Shown here piece after piece: positions 11,152 through 21,425 of a stretch of 64,000 bases of DNA; the stretch's first letter is position 1; every line of letters starts with the position of its first letter. The notes under the pieces were generated by a model. The model was not told the origin of the DNA. It saw nothing but the letters and a program-made list of their open reading frames with translations, and did no database searches. Origin of the DNA: Marinomonas sp. TW1 (GTDB lineage: Bacteria; Pseudomonadota; Gammaproteobacteria; Pseudomonadales; Marinomonadaceae); the NCBI RefSeq assembly GCF_001625355.1, contig NZ_JSEE01000001.1:248001-312000 (forward strand), in the 5' to 3' direction. Made by a program: the position numbers and the translations under genes.

Positions 11152-12321
11152 TTAACGTGGCAGCAATTGCCATGCGCCATCCACCATATCCAGCTTATAA
11201 TCCGCTTCGCTCGCTGACACATCATCAAGTGACTCAATCACCTGATAACCTTCAGCACGCAATGCATTGACTTTTTGCCAAAGCTCAACGCTTTGACTCA
11301 CTGGTGACACGACTGTTTTTGACTTAGCAACCTCAACTTCGGTAAGACCTACCAAAGCCTTCACGTCGGTACTAAACCCTGTCGCAGGACGCGAACGACC
11401 AAACACTTGACCAATATTGTTGTAACGACCGCCACGAGCGATCGCATTACCGTGACCTGGTACATAAGCCGCAAATACCACACCAGTGTGGTAGCTGTAT
11501 GACATCAAATCACTTAAATCAAAATGCAAGCCAACCGTTGGAAAACGCTGAGTGATCGCCGCAGCCATTTCTTTCAATAAAGCAATGGCGTCTTTTACCG
11601 GCGTAGAAATTGGCGCCAACAGTATATCGGCTTGCTCTAGCACTTCCTGACCACCACACAAGCGCGGCAACTCAGACAACCAAACTGACTGCTCTTCATT
11701 TAACCCTAAGGTTTCAACATAACGCTCAAGTTCAGGCAAATCTTTGGATCGGTATAAATCGGCTAATTTACTTTCTTGCTCAGAAGTTAATTGGCAAGCC
11801 GATACCACACCGTTCACAATATCTATATGACCAAGATCCAGTACCACATTTGATAATCCAGCGACGGACAGAGTCTGCAACATCAAAGACAAGACTTCGA
11901 TATCACTTTCAACGCCACCGTGACCATACACTTCAGCACCTAATTGAATCGGGCAACGCGTACCATCCAAACCTGATGGCACAGTACGCAAAACACTGCC
12001 GCAGTAACTCAAACGCTGAACACCTTCTTCTTTAAGGCAATGCGCATCGATACGAGCAACCTGCGATGTAAAGTCAGCGCGCACCCCCATCAAACGACCA
12101 GATAACTGATCAATTACTTTGAAGGTTTCAATTTCTAGGTCTGAGCCAGCACCCGTCAAAAGGGAGTCCAGATACTCTAAAAGAGGAGGTATTACTAATT
12201 GATATCCCCAACTTTGATGGAGATTAAGCAGAGTTCTTCTAAGGTGTTCTATTTTAGCAGCCTGCTCAGGCAAAGCTTCGTCTACTCCCTCAGGGAGTAA
12301 CCAGCGATCTGCTAATGTCAT
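11152..12321 (-). CDS. hisZ: ATP phosphoribosyltransferase regulatory subunit (HisZ)
   Basis: HisRS-like regulatory paralogue needed by short-form HisG to start histidine biosynthesis. The 389 residues resemble the class II aminoacyl-tRNA synthetase core. An N-terminal motif 1-like region (WGYQLVIPPLLEYLDSL) is seen, with MGVRADFTSQVAR and ARGGRYNNIGQVFGRSRPATGFS near the C-terminus. There is no anticodon-binding domain, as expected for HisZ. The position between a DUF2065 gene and purA is typical of gammaproteobacteria that use short HisG. Confidence 0.93.
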   Translation of the reverse strand: MTLADRWLLPEGVDEALPEQAAKIEHLRRTLLNLHQSWGYQLVIPPLLEYLDSLLTGAGSDLEIETFKVIDQLSGRLMGVRADFTSQVARIDAHCLKEEGVQRLSYCGSVLRTVPSGLDGTRCPIQLGAEVYGHGGVESDIEVLSLMLQTLSVAGLSNVVLDLGHIDIVNGVVSACQLTSEQESKLADLYRSKDLPELERYVETLGLNEEQSVWLSELPRLCGGQEVLEQADILLAPISTPVKDAIALLKEMAAAITQRFPTVGLHFDLSDLMSYSYHTGVVFAAYVPGHGNAIARGGRYNNIGQVFGRSRPATGFSTDVKALVGLTEVEVAKSKTVVSPVSQSVELWQKVNALRAEGYQVIESLDDVSASEADYKLDMVDGAWQLLPR

Positions 12322-12333
12322 TAAATTATCCTC

Positions 12334-12531
12334 TTAGCTTCGTGTCAGCAAAAGAAGTACTACTCCAAGAAACATACTAACCGCCCCCAGAATACGTAGA
12401 TTAAAATCCGAGCTTGCGACAGCCCTTGCCATGATTTCTCTCCAAAAATGTGGAGCGAGAAACGGCAAAATCCCCTCAGCGATCAATAAAAGGCTGACGC
12501 CAACCAGTAGCGACTGCAACAATTCCTGCAT
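12334..12531 (-). CDS. DUF2065 (YjeT-like) small inner-membrane protein
   Basis: A 65-residue hydrophobic protein with two predicted transmembrane helices, about 5-24 (LLVGVSLLLIAEGILPFLA) and 44-63 (ILGAVSMFLGVVLLLL). The LxEGxxPFLxPxxWR pattern is the DUF2065 signature; function is unknown. The ATG at 12531 with AAAGAGA just upstream is preferred over a TTG at 12549. It lies between the hflC terminator and hisZ, the conserved context of this family next to hflKC. Confidence 0.85.
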   Translation of the reverse strand: MQELLQSLLVGVSLLLIAEGILPFLAPHFWREIMARAVASSDFNLRILGAVSMFLGVVLLLLTRS

Positions 12532-12555
12532 AGATTCTCTTTGTTCCAACCATTA

Positions 12556-12580
12556 AAAAACCGGGCCTGACCCGGTTTTT
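12556..12580. terminator. Rho-independent terminator after hflC
   Basis: Stem AAACCGGG / CCCGGTTT around a 5-nt loop with A-run and T-run flanks, so it can work in both directions. On the minus strand it ends the hflX-hflK-hflC transcript before the DUF2065 gene. Confidence 0.85.
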
Positions 12581-12641
12581 GTAATAGTACCATGTTTCCT
12601 ATTTTAACAAATAGGCTTGTCGTACGATTATTCGTGATTAT

Positions 12642-13523
12642 CTATTTTGAACCATCACCTGCAGAGCTATTCAAATATTTGAAAAACTCGCTATCAGGCT
12701 CAAGAACAAACAGATTACCATTACCCTGAAAGCTTTCACGGTAGGCTTGCAAGCTACGATAGAATTCATAGAACTCTGGATCTTGCTTGTAAACTTTCGA
12801 GTAAATAGCCGCCGCTTTCGCATCACCATCACCACGGATCATTTCCGCATCACGCTGTGCTTCGGCTTCTAAAACCACTTTCTGACGATCCGCATCCGCA
12901 CGAATACCTTCCGCTAGCTCTAGACCTTTCGATCTGTGCTCACGAGCTTCACGCTCACGTTCAGTACGCATACGCTGATAAACCGACTCACTCACATCTG
13001 GCGGAAGATCAATTCGCTTCACACGGATATCGATAATGGAAATACCCAACTCGTTTTGCGCAACCTGATTCAGATCATCACGCAATTCCGTCATCAGCAA
13101 ATCACGCTCACCAGACACCACTTCGTGCATGGTTCGCTCACCGAACTTGTTACGCAAACCTGTGTCTACTCGTGAAGACAAGACTCGATTCGCTACAAAC
13201 TCGTCACCAGAAGTGGCTTGATAGAACTTAGCAACGGAATCAATCTTCCATTTCACGTAAGAATCCACCACAACGGCTTTTTGCTCAAGCGTCAAATAAC
13301 GCTGTGGGCGTGAATCCATTGTTAGGATACGTGCATCAAACTTCTTCACTTCGTTCATGATCGGCAGCTTGAAGTGCAAACCTGGCTTCACATCGTCTTC
13401 AACGATCTCACCAAAACGCAAAACAACGGCTCGTTCAGTCTCTTTCACGACATACAACGTCTGAGACCCCACCAAAACGACAAGAAGAAGTACAAATAAA
13501 ACGACAAAAGAAAAGCCTTTCAT
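12642..13523 (-). CDS. hflC: FtsH protease modulator HflC
   Basis: SPFH/prohibitin-family membrane protein that forms a large periplasm-exposed cage with HflK around the FtsH protease. The 293 residues have one N-terminal transmembrane helix (about 4-24), an SPFH domain starting VKETERAVVLRFGE, and an alpha-helical region rich in Glu, Arg and Ala (about 180-250). Its ATG overlaps the hflK stop by one base (TAATG), implying coupled translation. Confidence 0.96.
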   Translation of the reverse strand: MKGFSFVVLFVLLLVVLVGSQTLYVVKETERAVVLRFGEIVEDDVKPGLHFKLPIMNEVKKFDARILTMDSRPQRYLTLEQKAVVVDSYVKWKIDSVAKFYQATSGDEFVANRVLSSRVDTGLRNKFGERTMHEVVSGERDLLMTELRDDLNQVAQNELGISIIDIRVKRIDLPPDVSESVYQRMRTEREREAREHRSKGLELAEGIRADADRQKVVLEAEAQRDAEMIRGDGDAKAAAIYSKVYKQDPEFYEFYRSLQAYRESFQGNGNLFVLEPDSEFFKYLNSSAGDGSK

Positions 13524-14767
13524 TAATTTCTACCCTCTCTACGAACGGTGACACCTTGGCGTTTACGTAACTCGTTTAATACCTGATCAGTTAAACTGCT
13601 GATATCAGACGACCCCAAATTTGCAGAACCAGTCGCTGATGCAGCCGATTGCTTCATTAATTGATCAAGCGGTAAATACATCATGTTATTGCCACCTTCA
13701 GTGTCAACCACAACCTTGTTTACGTCTTTATAAACAGACTCAACCGTTTCGATGTATAAACGACGACGCGTCACTTCAGGCGCTTTAGTATATTCGCGAT
13801 ACAAACGATCAAAACGATCCGCCTGACCACTCGCACGAGCAACAATCTCAGAACGATAAGCTTCCGCTTCTTCACGAATACGCTGAGCACGACCACGAGC
13901 CTCTGGAATCACACCATTAGCATAGGATTCCGCTTCGTTCTTCACTCGCAACTCATCTTCTTTCGCTTTGATAACGTCATCAAACGCCTCTTGCACCTGA
14001 GTTGGCGCTTGAGTGTTTTCAACGTTTACTTTAGAAATAAGTAAACCTGTACCATACAGATCGCTGTATGACTGGATACGCGCTTTCACTTCATCAGCCA
14101 ACAACTCACGACCTTCTGTTAGGATTTGCCCCATTTCTGAGCTACCCACAACATGACGAAGCGCACTTTCTGTCATTTGAGCCAAAGACTCTTCAGGATT
14201 ACGCACATTGATCAAGAAATCTTTCGGATTCTGCACCGAGTACTGAACCGAAACACCCACCTCAACAATCGCATCATCAACCGTCAACATAAGTGCTTTG
14301 TGATCGTGTGAGCGAACTTTCGTGACATTGACTTTGCTAACGGAATCAATCATAGGTGGATTCCAATGCAAACCTGGCATAACAGTCGAATGATATTCAC
14401 CCAAACGCAACACCACGCCTCGCTCCTGTTGGTCAACCTGATACACACCAGTTGCCGCCCAAAGCGCGCACAAAGCCAACAACACAATAGCGATCAAACC
14501 ACCACTGAATTTGCCAGACAAACCAGAACCGCCGCCATTTGAGCCGCCGCCTTTGCGAGATTTTCGAACCCCAAGCATGTCCATCAACTTATTAAAGGCT
14601 TCATCAAGATCAGGTGGCCCTTGATCTTTTCCGCCAGATTGACGACCCCAAGGATCATTACTCTTCTCTTTATCACGACCTTCATCTGGGCGACCAGCAC
14701 CATTATTACGGTTTTTATCTGGATTCCATGGGTCGTTGTCGTTATTACCCGGTTCATTCCAGGCCAT
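13523..14767 (-). CDS. hflK: FtsH protease modulator HflK
   Basis: Partner of HflC in the membrane complex that regulates FtsH. The 414 residues start with a Gly/Asn/Asp-rich cytoplasmic tail (NEPGNNDNDPWNPDKN) and a Gly/Ser-rich linker. A transmembrane helix (about 88-108) is followed by the SPFH domain (VDQQERGVVLRLGEYH) and an Ala/Glu/Arg helical segment. The C-terminus is hydrophilic. It follows hflX by 39 bp and overlaps hflC by 1 bp. Confidence 0.96.
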   Translation of the reverse strand: MAWNEPGNNDNDPWNPDKNRNNGAGRPDEGRDKEKSNDPWGRQSGGKDQGPPDLDEAFNKLMDMLGVRKSRKGGGSNGGGSGLSGKFSGGLIAIVLLALCALWAATGVYQVDQQERGVVLRLGEYHSTVMPGLHWNPPMIDSVSKVNVTKVRSHDHKALMLTVDDAIVEVGVSVQYSVQNPKDFLINVRNPEESLAQMTESALRHVVGSSEMGQILTEGRELLADEVKARIQSYSDLYGTGLLISKVNVENTQAPTQVQEAFDDVIKAKEDELRVKNEAESYANGVIPEARGRAQRIREEAEAYRSEIVARASGQADRFDRLYREYTKAPEVTRRRLYIETVESVYKDVNKVVVDTEGGNNMMYLPLDQLMKQSAASATGSANLGSSDISSLTDQVLNELRKRQGVTVRREGRN

Positions 14768-14806
14768 ACTACATCTCCACTTTATTTTAATGATAATTCC
14801 AGTGAC

Positions 14807-16096
14807 CTATGCCGCTACAATCTGATCTTCAGACATACCAGCACGAGCTAAAATCTGTAAATAATCTTTCTTAGGCAGTTTCACATCCAACACAAAATGG
14901 CCGTTTTCATCAAAACGCTCTGACCTTACAGCTCCATGTTCAAACAACATAGCGCGCAAGCGTCCGTAATGACTCGGCAAATTCAATGTTTCACTGAATA
15001 CATCCACAGCCAACAGTTCTGCAATAGCTTGCTTTAGCAACTCTAAACCATCGCCATCACGAGCAGACAACCAAACTCGTCTCGGGTTCCCTTGCTCGTC
15101 TCTATCTATACGAGGCTCGGCCGTAGGAAGTGCATCAATTTTATTAAAAACCAACAAAGTTGGCACTTCATTCGCACCAATCTCTTCCAACACGGCATCC
15201 ACATGAAGCATATTATCATCACGGGAAATATCCGCTGCATCAACCACATGCAATAACAAATCCGCTTCCGCCGACTCTTTCAAGGTCGCCTGAAACGCTT
15301 TAATCAATCGGTGTGGTAATTGACGTATAAACCCAACCGTATCCGCCAAGACAATCGAACCAATCTGTTCAATATCAAGACGTCTTAGCGTCGGATCCAG
15401 TGTCGCAAATAATTGGTCCGCCGCATACACTTCAGAGCCAGTAATACGGTTAAATAATGTCGACTTACCTGCGTTTGTGTAACCCACTAAAGAGACAGTA
15501 GGGACAGCAGAACGCGCACGAGAACGGCGACTTTGATCGCGTTGCGTGCCGACTTTTTCAAGGCGCTTCTGAATGGATTTAATGCGTACACGAAGCAAAC
15601 GTCGGTCCGTTTCCAACTGGGTTTCACCAGGGCCACGCATACCGATGCCGCCTTTTTGGCGTTCTAAGTGAGTCCAACCTCGAATCAAACGGGTTGACAT
15701 ATGCTGTAACTGAGCCAGCTCAACTTGCAACTTACCTTCATGGGTACGCGCTCGTTGGGCAAAAATATCCAGTATCAGACCGGTACGGTCAAGTACTCGA
15801 CATTTCAAAACACTTTCTAAGTTACGCTCTTGAGATGGCGATAAGGCATGATCAAACAACACCACTTGGGCTTCTTCATGATCTACAATATCTTTAATTT
15901 CATCTAATTTCCCGCTACCAACAAAATACTTGGCGTCAGGACGCTGACGGGACCCCGTAACAACAGCAACAGGGTCTGCACCAGCCGACATAGCAAGCTC
16001 AACAAACTCTTCTGGTCCATAGCTTTCGCTTTGATCATTAAAATCAATGTGGACCACAACAGCAATTTCACCACTATCAGGGCGTTCAAAAAACAA
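14807..16096 (-). CDS. hflX: Ribosome-associated GTPase HflX
   Basis: GTPase that binds 50S and splits stalled or hibernating ribosomes. The 429 residues have an N-terminal nucleotide-binding HflX domain, a coiled-coil linker with GGIGMRGPGETQLETDRR, and a TRAFAC GTPase domain with G1 GYTNAGKST, G3 DTVGF and G4 NKID. It starts 33 bp after hfq, the standard hfq-hflX-hflKC order. Confidence 0.96.
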   Translation of the reverse strand: MFFERPDSGEIAVVVHIDFNDQSESYGPEEFVELAMSAGADPVAVVTGSRQRPDAKYFVGSGKLDEIKDIVDHEEAQVVLFDHALSPSQERNLESVLKCRVLDRTGLILDIFAQRARTHEGKLQVELAQLQHMSTRLIRGWTHLERQKGGIGMRGPGETQLETDRRLLRVRIKSIQKRLEKVGTQRDQSRRSRARSAVPTVSLVGYTNAGKSTLFNRITGSEVYAADQLFATLDPTLRRLDIEQIGSIVLADTVGFIRQLPHRLIKAFQATLKESAEADLLLHVVDAADISRDDNMLHVDAVLEEIGANEVPTLLVFNKIDALPTAEPRIDRDEQGNPRRVWLSARDGDGLELLKQAIAELLAVDVFSETLNLPSHYGRLRAMLFEHGAVRSERFDENGHFVLDVKLPKKDYLQILARAGMSEDQIVAA

Positions 16097-16129
16097 TCTT
16101 ATATTCCTCTGTTTGTCTTGTCAGACAAA

Positions 16130-16375
16130 CTATTCAGCGGCATCTTCCGGCTGATCAGGAGACGGCATGCGGATAGTACGAGAAGGCACAACAGTCGAAA
16201 TAGCATGTTTGTACACCATTTGGCTAACTGTGTTTTTCAAAAGAATCACAAACTGATCAAATGACTCAATCTGGCCTTGAAGTTTAATTCCATTCACAAG
16301 AAAGATAGAAACAGGCACTCTTTCTTTGCGTAGAATATTTAGGTAAGGGTCTTGTAACGATTGCCCTTTTGACAT
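16130..16375 (-). CDS. hfq: RNA chaperone Hfq
   Basis: Hexameric Sm-like protein that pairs small RNAs with mRNAs. The 81 residues contain the full Sm fold: [28 protein letters not shown] with distal-face residues (Tyr25-like region, Gln8), and the Sm2 YKHAIST motif with proximal-face Lys/His. The C-terminal tail is short and acidic (PDQPEDAAE). An 89-bp gap after miaA probably holds an hfq promoter as well as read-through. Confidence 0.97.
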   Translation of the reverse strand: MSKGQSLQDPYLNILRKERVPVSIFLVNGIKLQGQIESFDQFVILLKNTVSQMVYKHAISTVVPSRTIRMPSPDQPEDAAE

Positions 16376-16464
16376 CGGAATCTCCTTAAAAAAGCGAAAA
16401 CTAATAAATTAAATATTGAAAAAACAATACCGTAGATACTACACCAAATTTTTTATTATTTCCC

Positions 16465-17397
16465 CTATATAATCCTGCTTTCTATGTAATTCAAGGCCTC
16501 AGAGGTAAGTTCTTTCGATAAACTGTCAAAAATCATCAAATCTTCCCAACCTCGCAACCAAGTCAGCTGCCGTTTCGCCAATTGACGAGAAGCAACAACT
16601 CCTTTAAAGATAGCATCTTCTAACAAATCGTCACCTTCTAAATACTGCCACAGCTGACGATAACCAACACAACGCATGGAAGGCATATCAACAGTAAGGT
16701 CACCACGGCGATACAAAGCGTCCACCTCGGCCAAGAAACCTTGCTCCATCATTTGCTGAAAACGCAGTTCAATACGCTCATGCAAGACACTACGCTCTTT
16801 CGGCATCACCGCCATGTTAATCATGTCAAACGGCAGAGCCACTGTGTCTTGTTCAGCCCACCATTGCGTCATCGTCTTACCGGTTAAACGATAGACTTCC
16901 AGCGCACGCTGAAGGCGTTGTGGATCATTTGGGTGGATGCGCGCAGCGGCGTCAGGGTCTACGGTCGCCAACTCCGCGTGTAAGGCAGCCCAGCCATTTT
17001 GCTCCGCTTCCAATTCAATCTGTTGACGTAATGCCGCGTCAGCTTTCGGCATATCCGCTAAACCTTTTTGCAGAGCATTGAAATACATCATGGTGCCGCC
17101 GACCAACAAAGGCGTCTTGCCTTTCGATAAAATGTCTTCAACATGCGCCACAGCATCAACTAAAAAATCCGCCGCCGAGTAAGACTCAATGGGGTCAATA
17201 ATATCGATTAAACGATGGGGAGCCCTGGCCAGCAACTCGGCATCCGGCTTTGCCGTGCCAATATCCATCCCCTTATATACCAGAGCGGAATCAACACTGA
17301 TGATCTCAAAATTATGTTGCTCAGCCAGCTCAACAGCCAAGCCAGTTTTACCCGAGGCGGTTGGCCCCATTAAACATACCACTTGCGGTTTAGCCAT
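16465..17397 (-). CDS. miaA: tRNA dimethylallyltransferase (MiaA)
   Basis: Adds a dimethylallyl group to A37 of tRNAs reading codons that begin with U. The 310 residues start [19 protein letters not shown], with the P-loop GPTASGKT at about 11-18. [16 protein letters not shown] and the catalytic region [14 protein letters not shown] follow. It begins one base after the mutL stop (17399), so the two are almost certainly cotranscribed, as in many gammaproteobacteria. Confidence 0.96.
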   Translation of the reverse strand: MAKPQVVCLMGPTASGKTGLAVELAEQHNFEIISVDSALVYKGMDIGTAKPDAELLARAPHRLIDIIDPIESYSAADFLVDAVAHVEDILSKGKTPLLVGGTMMYFNALQKGLADMPKADAALRQQIELEAEQNGWAALHAELATVDPDAAARIHPNDPQRLQRALEVYRLTGKTMTQWWAEQDTVALPFDMINMAVMPKERSVLHERIELRFQQMMEQGFLAEVDALYRRGDLTVDMPSMRCVGYRQLWQYLEGDDLLEDAIFKGVVASRQLAKRQLTWLRGWEDLMIFDSLSKELTSEALNYIESRII

Positions 17398-17398
17398 T

Positions 17399-19351
17399 TT
17401 AGCGACCTCGTAAAAAGAGTTTGTCTAAATCAGACATACTCAAGTATGCCCAAGTTGGCCGTCCATGGTTACACTGCCCACTGCGCTCAGTCACTTCCAT
17501 ATCACGCAACAAGCTGTTCATTTCTTCAATTGTGAGTTTGCGATTGGCGCGTACTGCGCCATGGCACGCCATAGAAGCCATCAATTCGTTGGCTCGAGAC
17601 TCCAGCAAATCAGACACACCATTGGTCGACAAATCACTGATCACATCCCGCACTAGATTTTCAACGTCACCACGAATAAGGATAATAGGCACTTCTCGCA
17701 CCATGACACTTTCTAATCCAGTTCGCTCAACGTTAAAGCCAAATGCCTTAAACACCTGACCGTTTTCTTCAACCAAGTCAGCCTCGCTTTGCGAAACAGA
17801 AATGTTGATCGGCACCAATAGAGGCTGAGTGGCGATATTCTTTTCATAAAACGCATTTTTCATGCGCTCATAAACAATCCGCTCATGAGCCGCATGCATG
17901 TCCACAACAATCAACCCCTGTTCACTCTCCGAGAGAATATACACACCGTGTATCTGCGCTACGGCATAGCCTAACGGTGGCACTTTTTGATAATCGTTTT
18001 CGGCCACATGATGAAAAGGCGAAGCCGATTGAGCCATTGTCACCGTTTTAATTTCACCTGTATCAGGATCAATTTCTTCAGTGACTTGCGAACCAGACTG
18101 AGCAAAATCTCCCGCGTAACCTGAGAGCCTCTGCATCCCATCTAATTGGCTACGAATGGAATCACCACTTGGATTTGGTGAACTCACTTGAGCACCACTC
18201 TGGTAACCCGTTTGACGCATCCAATCCATACTAGAGGCTGCTGGACGATTGGCCAATGGCAATGCCGACTGCTCCGATATCGCACCGATAGAGGAGACTG
18301 AGCCTTGCTGACTGTCCGCCACTCCAGTCGGAGCAGAATCCGATTCAGGTCGAACATCGGCGATGGCTTTGTGAATGCGACTAAATAAGAAATCATGAAC
18401 CAAACGCCCATCACGAAAGCGCACCTCATGTTTCGTTGGGTGCACGTTCACATCGACCGTAGAAGGGTCCAATTCCAAATACAAGACAAAGGTCGGGTGA
18501 CGACCATTGTACAAAACATCGCGATAGGCTTGACGTACAGCGTGCGCTACCAATTTATCTTTGACTACTCGACCATTCACAAAGAAATACTGCAGATCGG
18601 CCTGAGAACGTGAAAAGGTCGGTAAACCAATCCATCCCCAAAGACGTAAGCCTGCCGCCTCCACATCCAGCGTTAATGAATTCTCAATGAATTTCTTGCC
18701 TAACAACGTCGCCAGGCGATGCTCGGCATGCAATTGATCCGTCACAGGGCGTAAGTCATATACTTGCTTGCCGTTATGACTCAAACGAAAACCCGTTTCG
18801 TAGCGACTTAACGCCAAACGCTTAACCACCTCTTCAAGATGTGAGAATTCGGTTTTCTCAGTACGCAAAAACTTACGGCGTGCCGGTGTATTAAAAAACA
18901 AATCTCGTACGTCTATCGTGGTACCTTGCGGATGAGACGCAGGGCGAACGGCCGCGGCCATATCTTTACCTTCCGCCTCGACACGCCAAGCTTCACTTTC
19001 ATTTTCAGCTTGAGAGGTCAGATGCATTCTCGACACGGAACTAATACTGGCCAACGCCTCACCACGAAATCCTAGCGTGTTCACCGCCTCAAGATCGTCC
19101 AGTGTGACAATTTTACTGGTCGCATGGCGACTCAAAGCAAGGGACAAATCGTCTTTTACGATACCGACACCGTTATCACGAATTTTAATTCGCCTCACAC
19201 CGCCCTGCTCGACATCGATATCCAGTTGGGAAGCGCCAGCATCCAAGCTATTTTCCAGTAATTCTTTTACCACGGAAGCTGGACGCTCAACCACTTCACC
19301 AGCCGCAATTTGGTTAGCAAGACGTGGCGATAAAAGATTGATTCTTTTCAT
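17399..19351 (-). CDS. mutL: DNA mismatch repair protein MutL with endonuclease motif
   Basis: Links MutS mismatch recognition to strand removal. The 650 residues show the GHKL ATPase N-terminus: [15 protein letters not shown] and [11 protein letters not shown] variable linker (about 340-455) precedes the C-terminal dimerisation domain. The C-terminal domain keeps [12 protein letters not shown] (from D484), which fits the DxHA(X)2E(X)4E nuclease motif. ACHGAVRA and CNHGRP (about 625) metal-site motifs are also present. E. coli MutL lacks these motifs. This suggests a MutL that nicks DNA itself. Cotranscribed with miaA. Confidence 0.96.
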   Translation of the reverse strand: MKRINLLSPRLANQIAAGEVVERPASVVKELLENSLDAGASQLDIDVEQGGVRRIKIRDNGVGIVKDDLSLALSRHATSKIVTLDDLEAVNTLGFRGEALASISSVSRMHLTSQAENESEAWRVEAEGKDMAAAVRPASHPQGTTIDVRDLFFNTPARRKFLRTEKTEFSHLEEVVKRLALSRYETGFRLSHNGKQVYDLRPVTDQLHAEHRLATLLGKKFIENSLTLDVEAAGLRLWGWIGLPTFSRSQADLQYFFVNGRVVKDKLVAHAVRQAYRDVLYNGRHPTFVLYLELDPSTVDVNVHPTKHEVRFRDGRLVHDFLFSRIHKAIADVRPESDSAPTGVADSQQGSVSSIGAISEQSALPLANRPAASSMDWMRQTGYQSGAQVSSPNPSGDSIRSQLDGMQRLSGYAGDFAQSGSQVTEEIDPDTGEIKTVTMAQSASPFHHVAENDYQKVPPLGYAVAQIHGVYILSESEQGLIVVDMHAAHERIVYERMKNAFYEKNIATQPLLVPINISVSQSEADLVEENGQVFKAFGFNVERTGLESVMVREVPIILIRGDVENLVRDVISDLSTNGVSDLLESRANELMASMACHGAVRANRKLTIEEMNSLLRDMEVTERSGQCNHGRPTWAYLSMSDLDKLFLRGR

Positions 19352-19399
19352 TAACGACCTTATTTATTTTGACCCATTGATAGTGGGTACCTGATCAGA

Positions 19400-20728
19400 T
19401 TATCCGGCCGGAATAACGAGCTTTTGCCCCACCCAGATAACATCATTTTTTAACTTATTGGCTTTTCGTAAAACCGCCAAAGAAACCTGATTGCGACGTG
19501 CAATTTGCGACAAGGTATCGCCCTTGCTCACTGTGTAGACATAGTCAGAATGTTTTTTCTGCTTCCACGCCACCAAAGTGCCTTCCGGCGCATTTTTAGT
19601 GAAATACCCAATCACACCTTTGGAAATAGACGCGGCCAACTTCACTCGATACGCTCGGCTGGAGAGATTTTTCGCTTCCGTTTTATTCGAAACAAATCCA
19701 GTCTCGATCAGGATAGAGGGTATGTCTGGTGATTTAAGCACCACAAAGCCAGCTTGCTGAACGGAGTTTTTGTGTAATTTGGCGACGCCCTTCATTTGAC
19801 CAAGCACACTTTCCCCGACGTTAAGACTCATCTGGATGGTCGAATTCATTGACATATCGAGCAAAACTTCGGCCAACAATTGATCTTTGTCGTCCAACGA
19901 AATGCCCCCCACTAAATCCGCCGAATTTTCTTGTTGTGCCAACCAACGCCCCATTTCCGAACTTTTACCGCTTAACGACAAAGCCCACACAGAAGCGCCT
20001 CGTGCACTGGCCTTGGTAAAGGCATCCGCGTGCACAGAAATCATCAAATCCGCGTTCGCTTCCCGAGCCACTCGAGAACGGTCGCGCAATTTCAGGTAAA
20101 CGTCCGTTGAACGAGTCAACACCGCCTTAAACCCATCTACCGCATTAATTCGCTTCGCCAATTCTTTCGCGATCGACAACACAATGTCTTTTTCACGCAC
20201 CTTGTATTGCCCTAATGCTCCTGGGTCTTTACCACCATGCCCAGGATCAATAGCAATCACAATGTCGCGCTTTTCTTGGGAGATATTGGCCAGACTTTTC
20301 ACTATGGTGGCTGGTTTTTTCTTTCCGTATTCCAGCTCAACCAAGATCCTTGGCCCATAAGTATCATTAGCAGACAGAACCGTACTTTTGGCGCGTGCAG
20401 CCTGCGCTAAATCCAAAACAAAACGAACACCAGTATTACGCTTAGCATAACGTACGCGCATCAACACATCTGACGACAAAGCAGTCAAACCATTGACCAC
20501 TGCATTACTCAAATTAGCATCACTGATATCAACAACGATGCGATCAGGATTAGACAAAGGAAAAATACGATGCTCAGACTTGCTGGATAGCTCAAAGACC
20601 AAACGCGTTACCCCTTCCTGTTGGGCAACACGAATATCACGCACTTCAGCCGCAGACACTTCCATTGCAACAATGGAAGTCATCCAGACCAAAATGATAC
20701 TTAAAAAATTTTGAAATTTAGTTTGCAT
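19400..20728 (-). CDS. amiB: N-acetylmuramoyl-L-alanine amidase, AmiB-type with LysM
   Basis: Periplasmic zinc amidase that cleaves septal peptidoglycan for daughter-cell separation. The 442 residues begin with a signal peptide (about 1-27, ending VSAAEV). An AMIN domain (about 30-125) follows, then the Amidase_3 catalytic domain from IAIDPGHGGKDPGALG with zinc His and the later SVHADAF and ILIETGFVSN motifs. A C-terminal LysM domain (YTVSKGDTLSQIARR) binds glycan. It lies between tsaE and mutL, a common arrangement. Confidence 0.95.
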   Translation of the reverse strand: MQTKFQNFLSIILVWMTSIVAMEVSAAEVRDIRVAQQEGVTRLVFELSSKSEHRIFPLSNPDRIVVDISDANLSNAVVNGLTALSSDVLMRVRYAKRNTGVRFVLDLAQAARAKSTVLSANDTYGPRILVELEYGKKKPATIVKSLANISQEKRDIVIAIDPGHGGKDPGALGQYKVREKDIVLSIAKELAKRINAVDGFKAVLTRSTDVYLKLRDRSRVAREANADLMISVHADAFTKASARGASVWALSLSGKSSEMGRWLAQQENSADLVGGISLDDKDQLLAEVLLDMSMNSTIQMSLNVGESVLGQMKGVAKLHKNSVQQAGFVVLKSPDIPSILIETGFVSNKTEAKNLSSRAYRVKLAASISKGVIGYFTKNAPEGTLVAWKQKKHSDYVYTVSKGDTLSQIARRNQVSLAVLRKANKLKNDVIWVGQKLVIPAG

Positions 20729-20815
20729 ATCAGACAGCTAGCTATATATAAGAGACACACTATAACGGCTGAACCAGTGGATCTCAATCTTACTGATCGT
20801 AAAGAATTCGATAGG

Positions 20816-21286
20816 TTAGTCGACAACCAAGTCTTGTAACTTTGTCATTGCGATCAACCCTTTATCCGTTGTCGCTTCAAGCGCGACATGTCGACCTTGA
20901 CGAATCAAATCCAAGCGCACAATTAAATCGGCTTGCGGTAGAATACCTCGTCCCATTTCCGCCCACTCAATCAAACACAAGCTCTGCTCCGTGAAATAGT
21001 CCCGAATGCCCATAAACTCCAACTCTTCGGGGTCGCCAACTCGATATAAATCAAAGTGGTAAACCTCTAAATCTACTAATTCATAAGGCTCAACAATGGT
21101 ATAAGTTGGGCTCTTTACTGGCCCGTCGTGCCCCATACCTCGCAACATGCCTCGAACCAAAGTGGTTTTACCCATTCCTAGATCTCCCTCTAGGTACACC
21201 ACACCACCAGTTTGTAAGACAGCCGACAATTTCGCCCCGAAGGCCTCCATGTCCGCTTCACCATATATCTCTTTTACTATTTGCAT
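20816..21286 (-). CDS. tsaE: tRNA threonylcarbamoyladenosine biosynthesis ATPase TsaE
   Basis: ATPase that works with TsaB and TsaD to install t6A37 in tRNAs reading ANN codons. The 156 residues have the P-loop GDLGMGKTT (about 35-43), the SPTYTIVEPY switch motif and HFDLYRVGDPEELEFMGI with LIEWAEMG, all diagnostic. It is the first gene of the minus-strand tsaE-amiB-mutL-miaA-hfq run. The nnr gene that often precedes tsaE is not here. Confidence 0.95.
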   Translation of the reverse strand: MQIVKEIYGEADMEAFGAKLSAVLQTGGVVYLEGDLGMGKTTLVRGMLRGMGHDGPVKSPTYTIVEPYELVDLEVYHFDLYRVGDPEELEFMGIRDYFTEQSLCLIEWAEMGRGILPQADLIVRLDLIRQGRHVALEATTDKGLIAMTKLQDLVVD

Positions 21287-21425
21287 TCGTTTTTAAACCT
21301 TCTACGTCCAATCACACTAGGACCCACTGAAACTCAAACAATTCTAATACACAAAGCTTTTGAAACAAGCTCTGTTACCGCATAATCAAGCACTTATCAC
21401 TAATAAGTTTGTTCTAAGGCATTTC

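Noticed and set aside
12532-12549. TTG start for the DUF2065 protein
   Set aside because: The ATG at 12531 has a better ribosome site and fits the family length.
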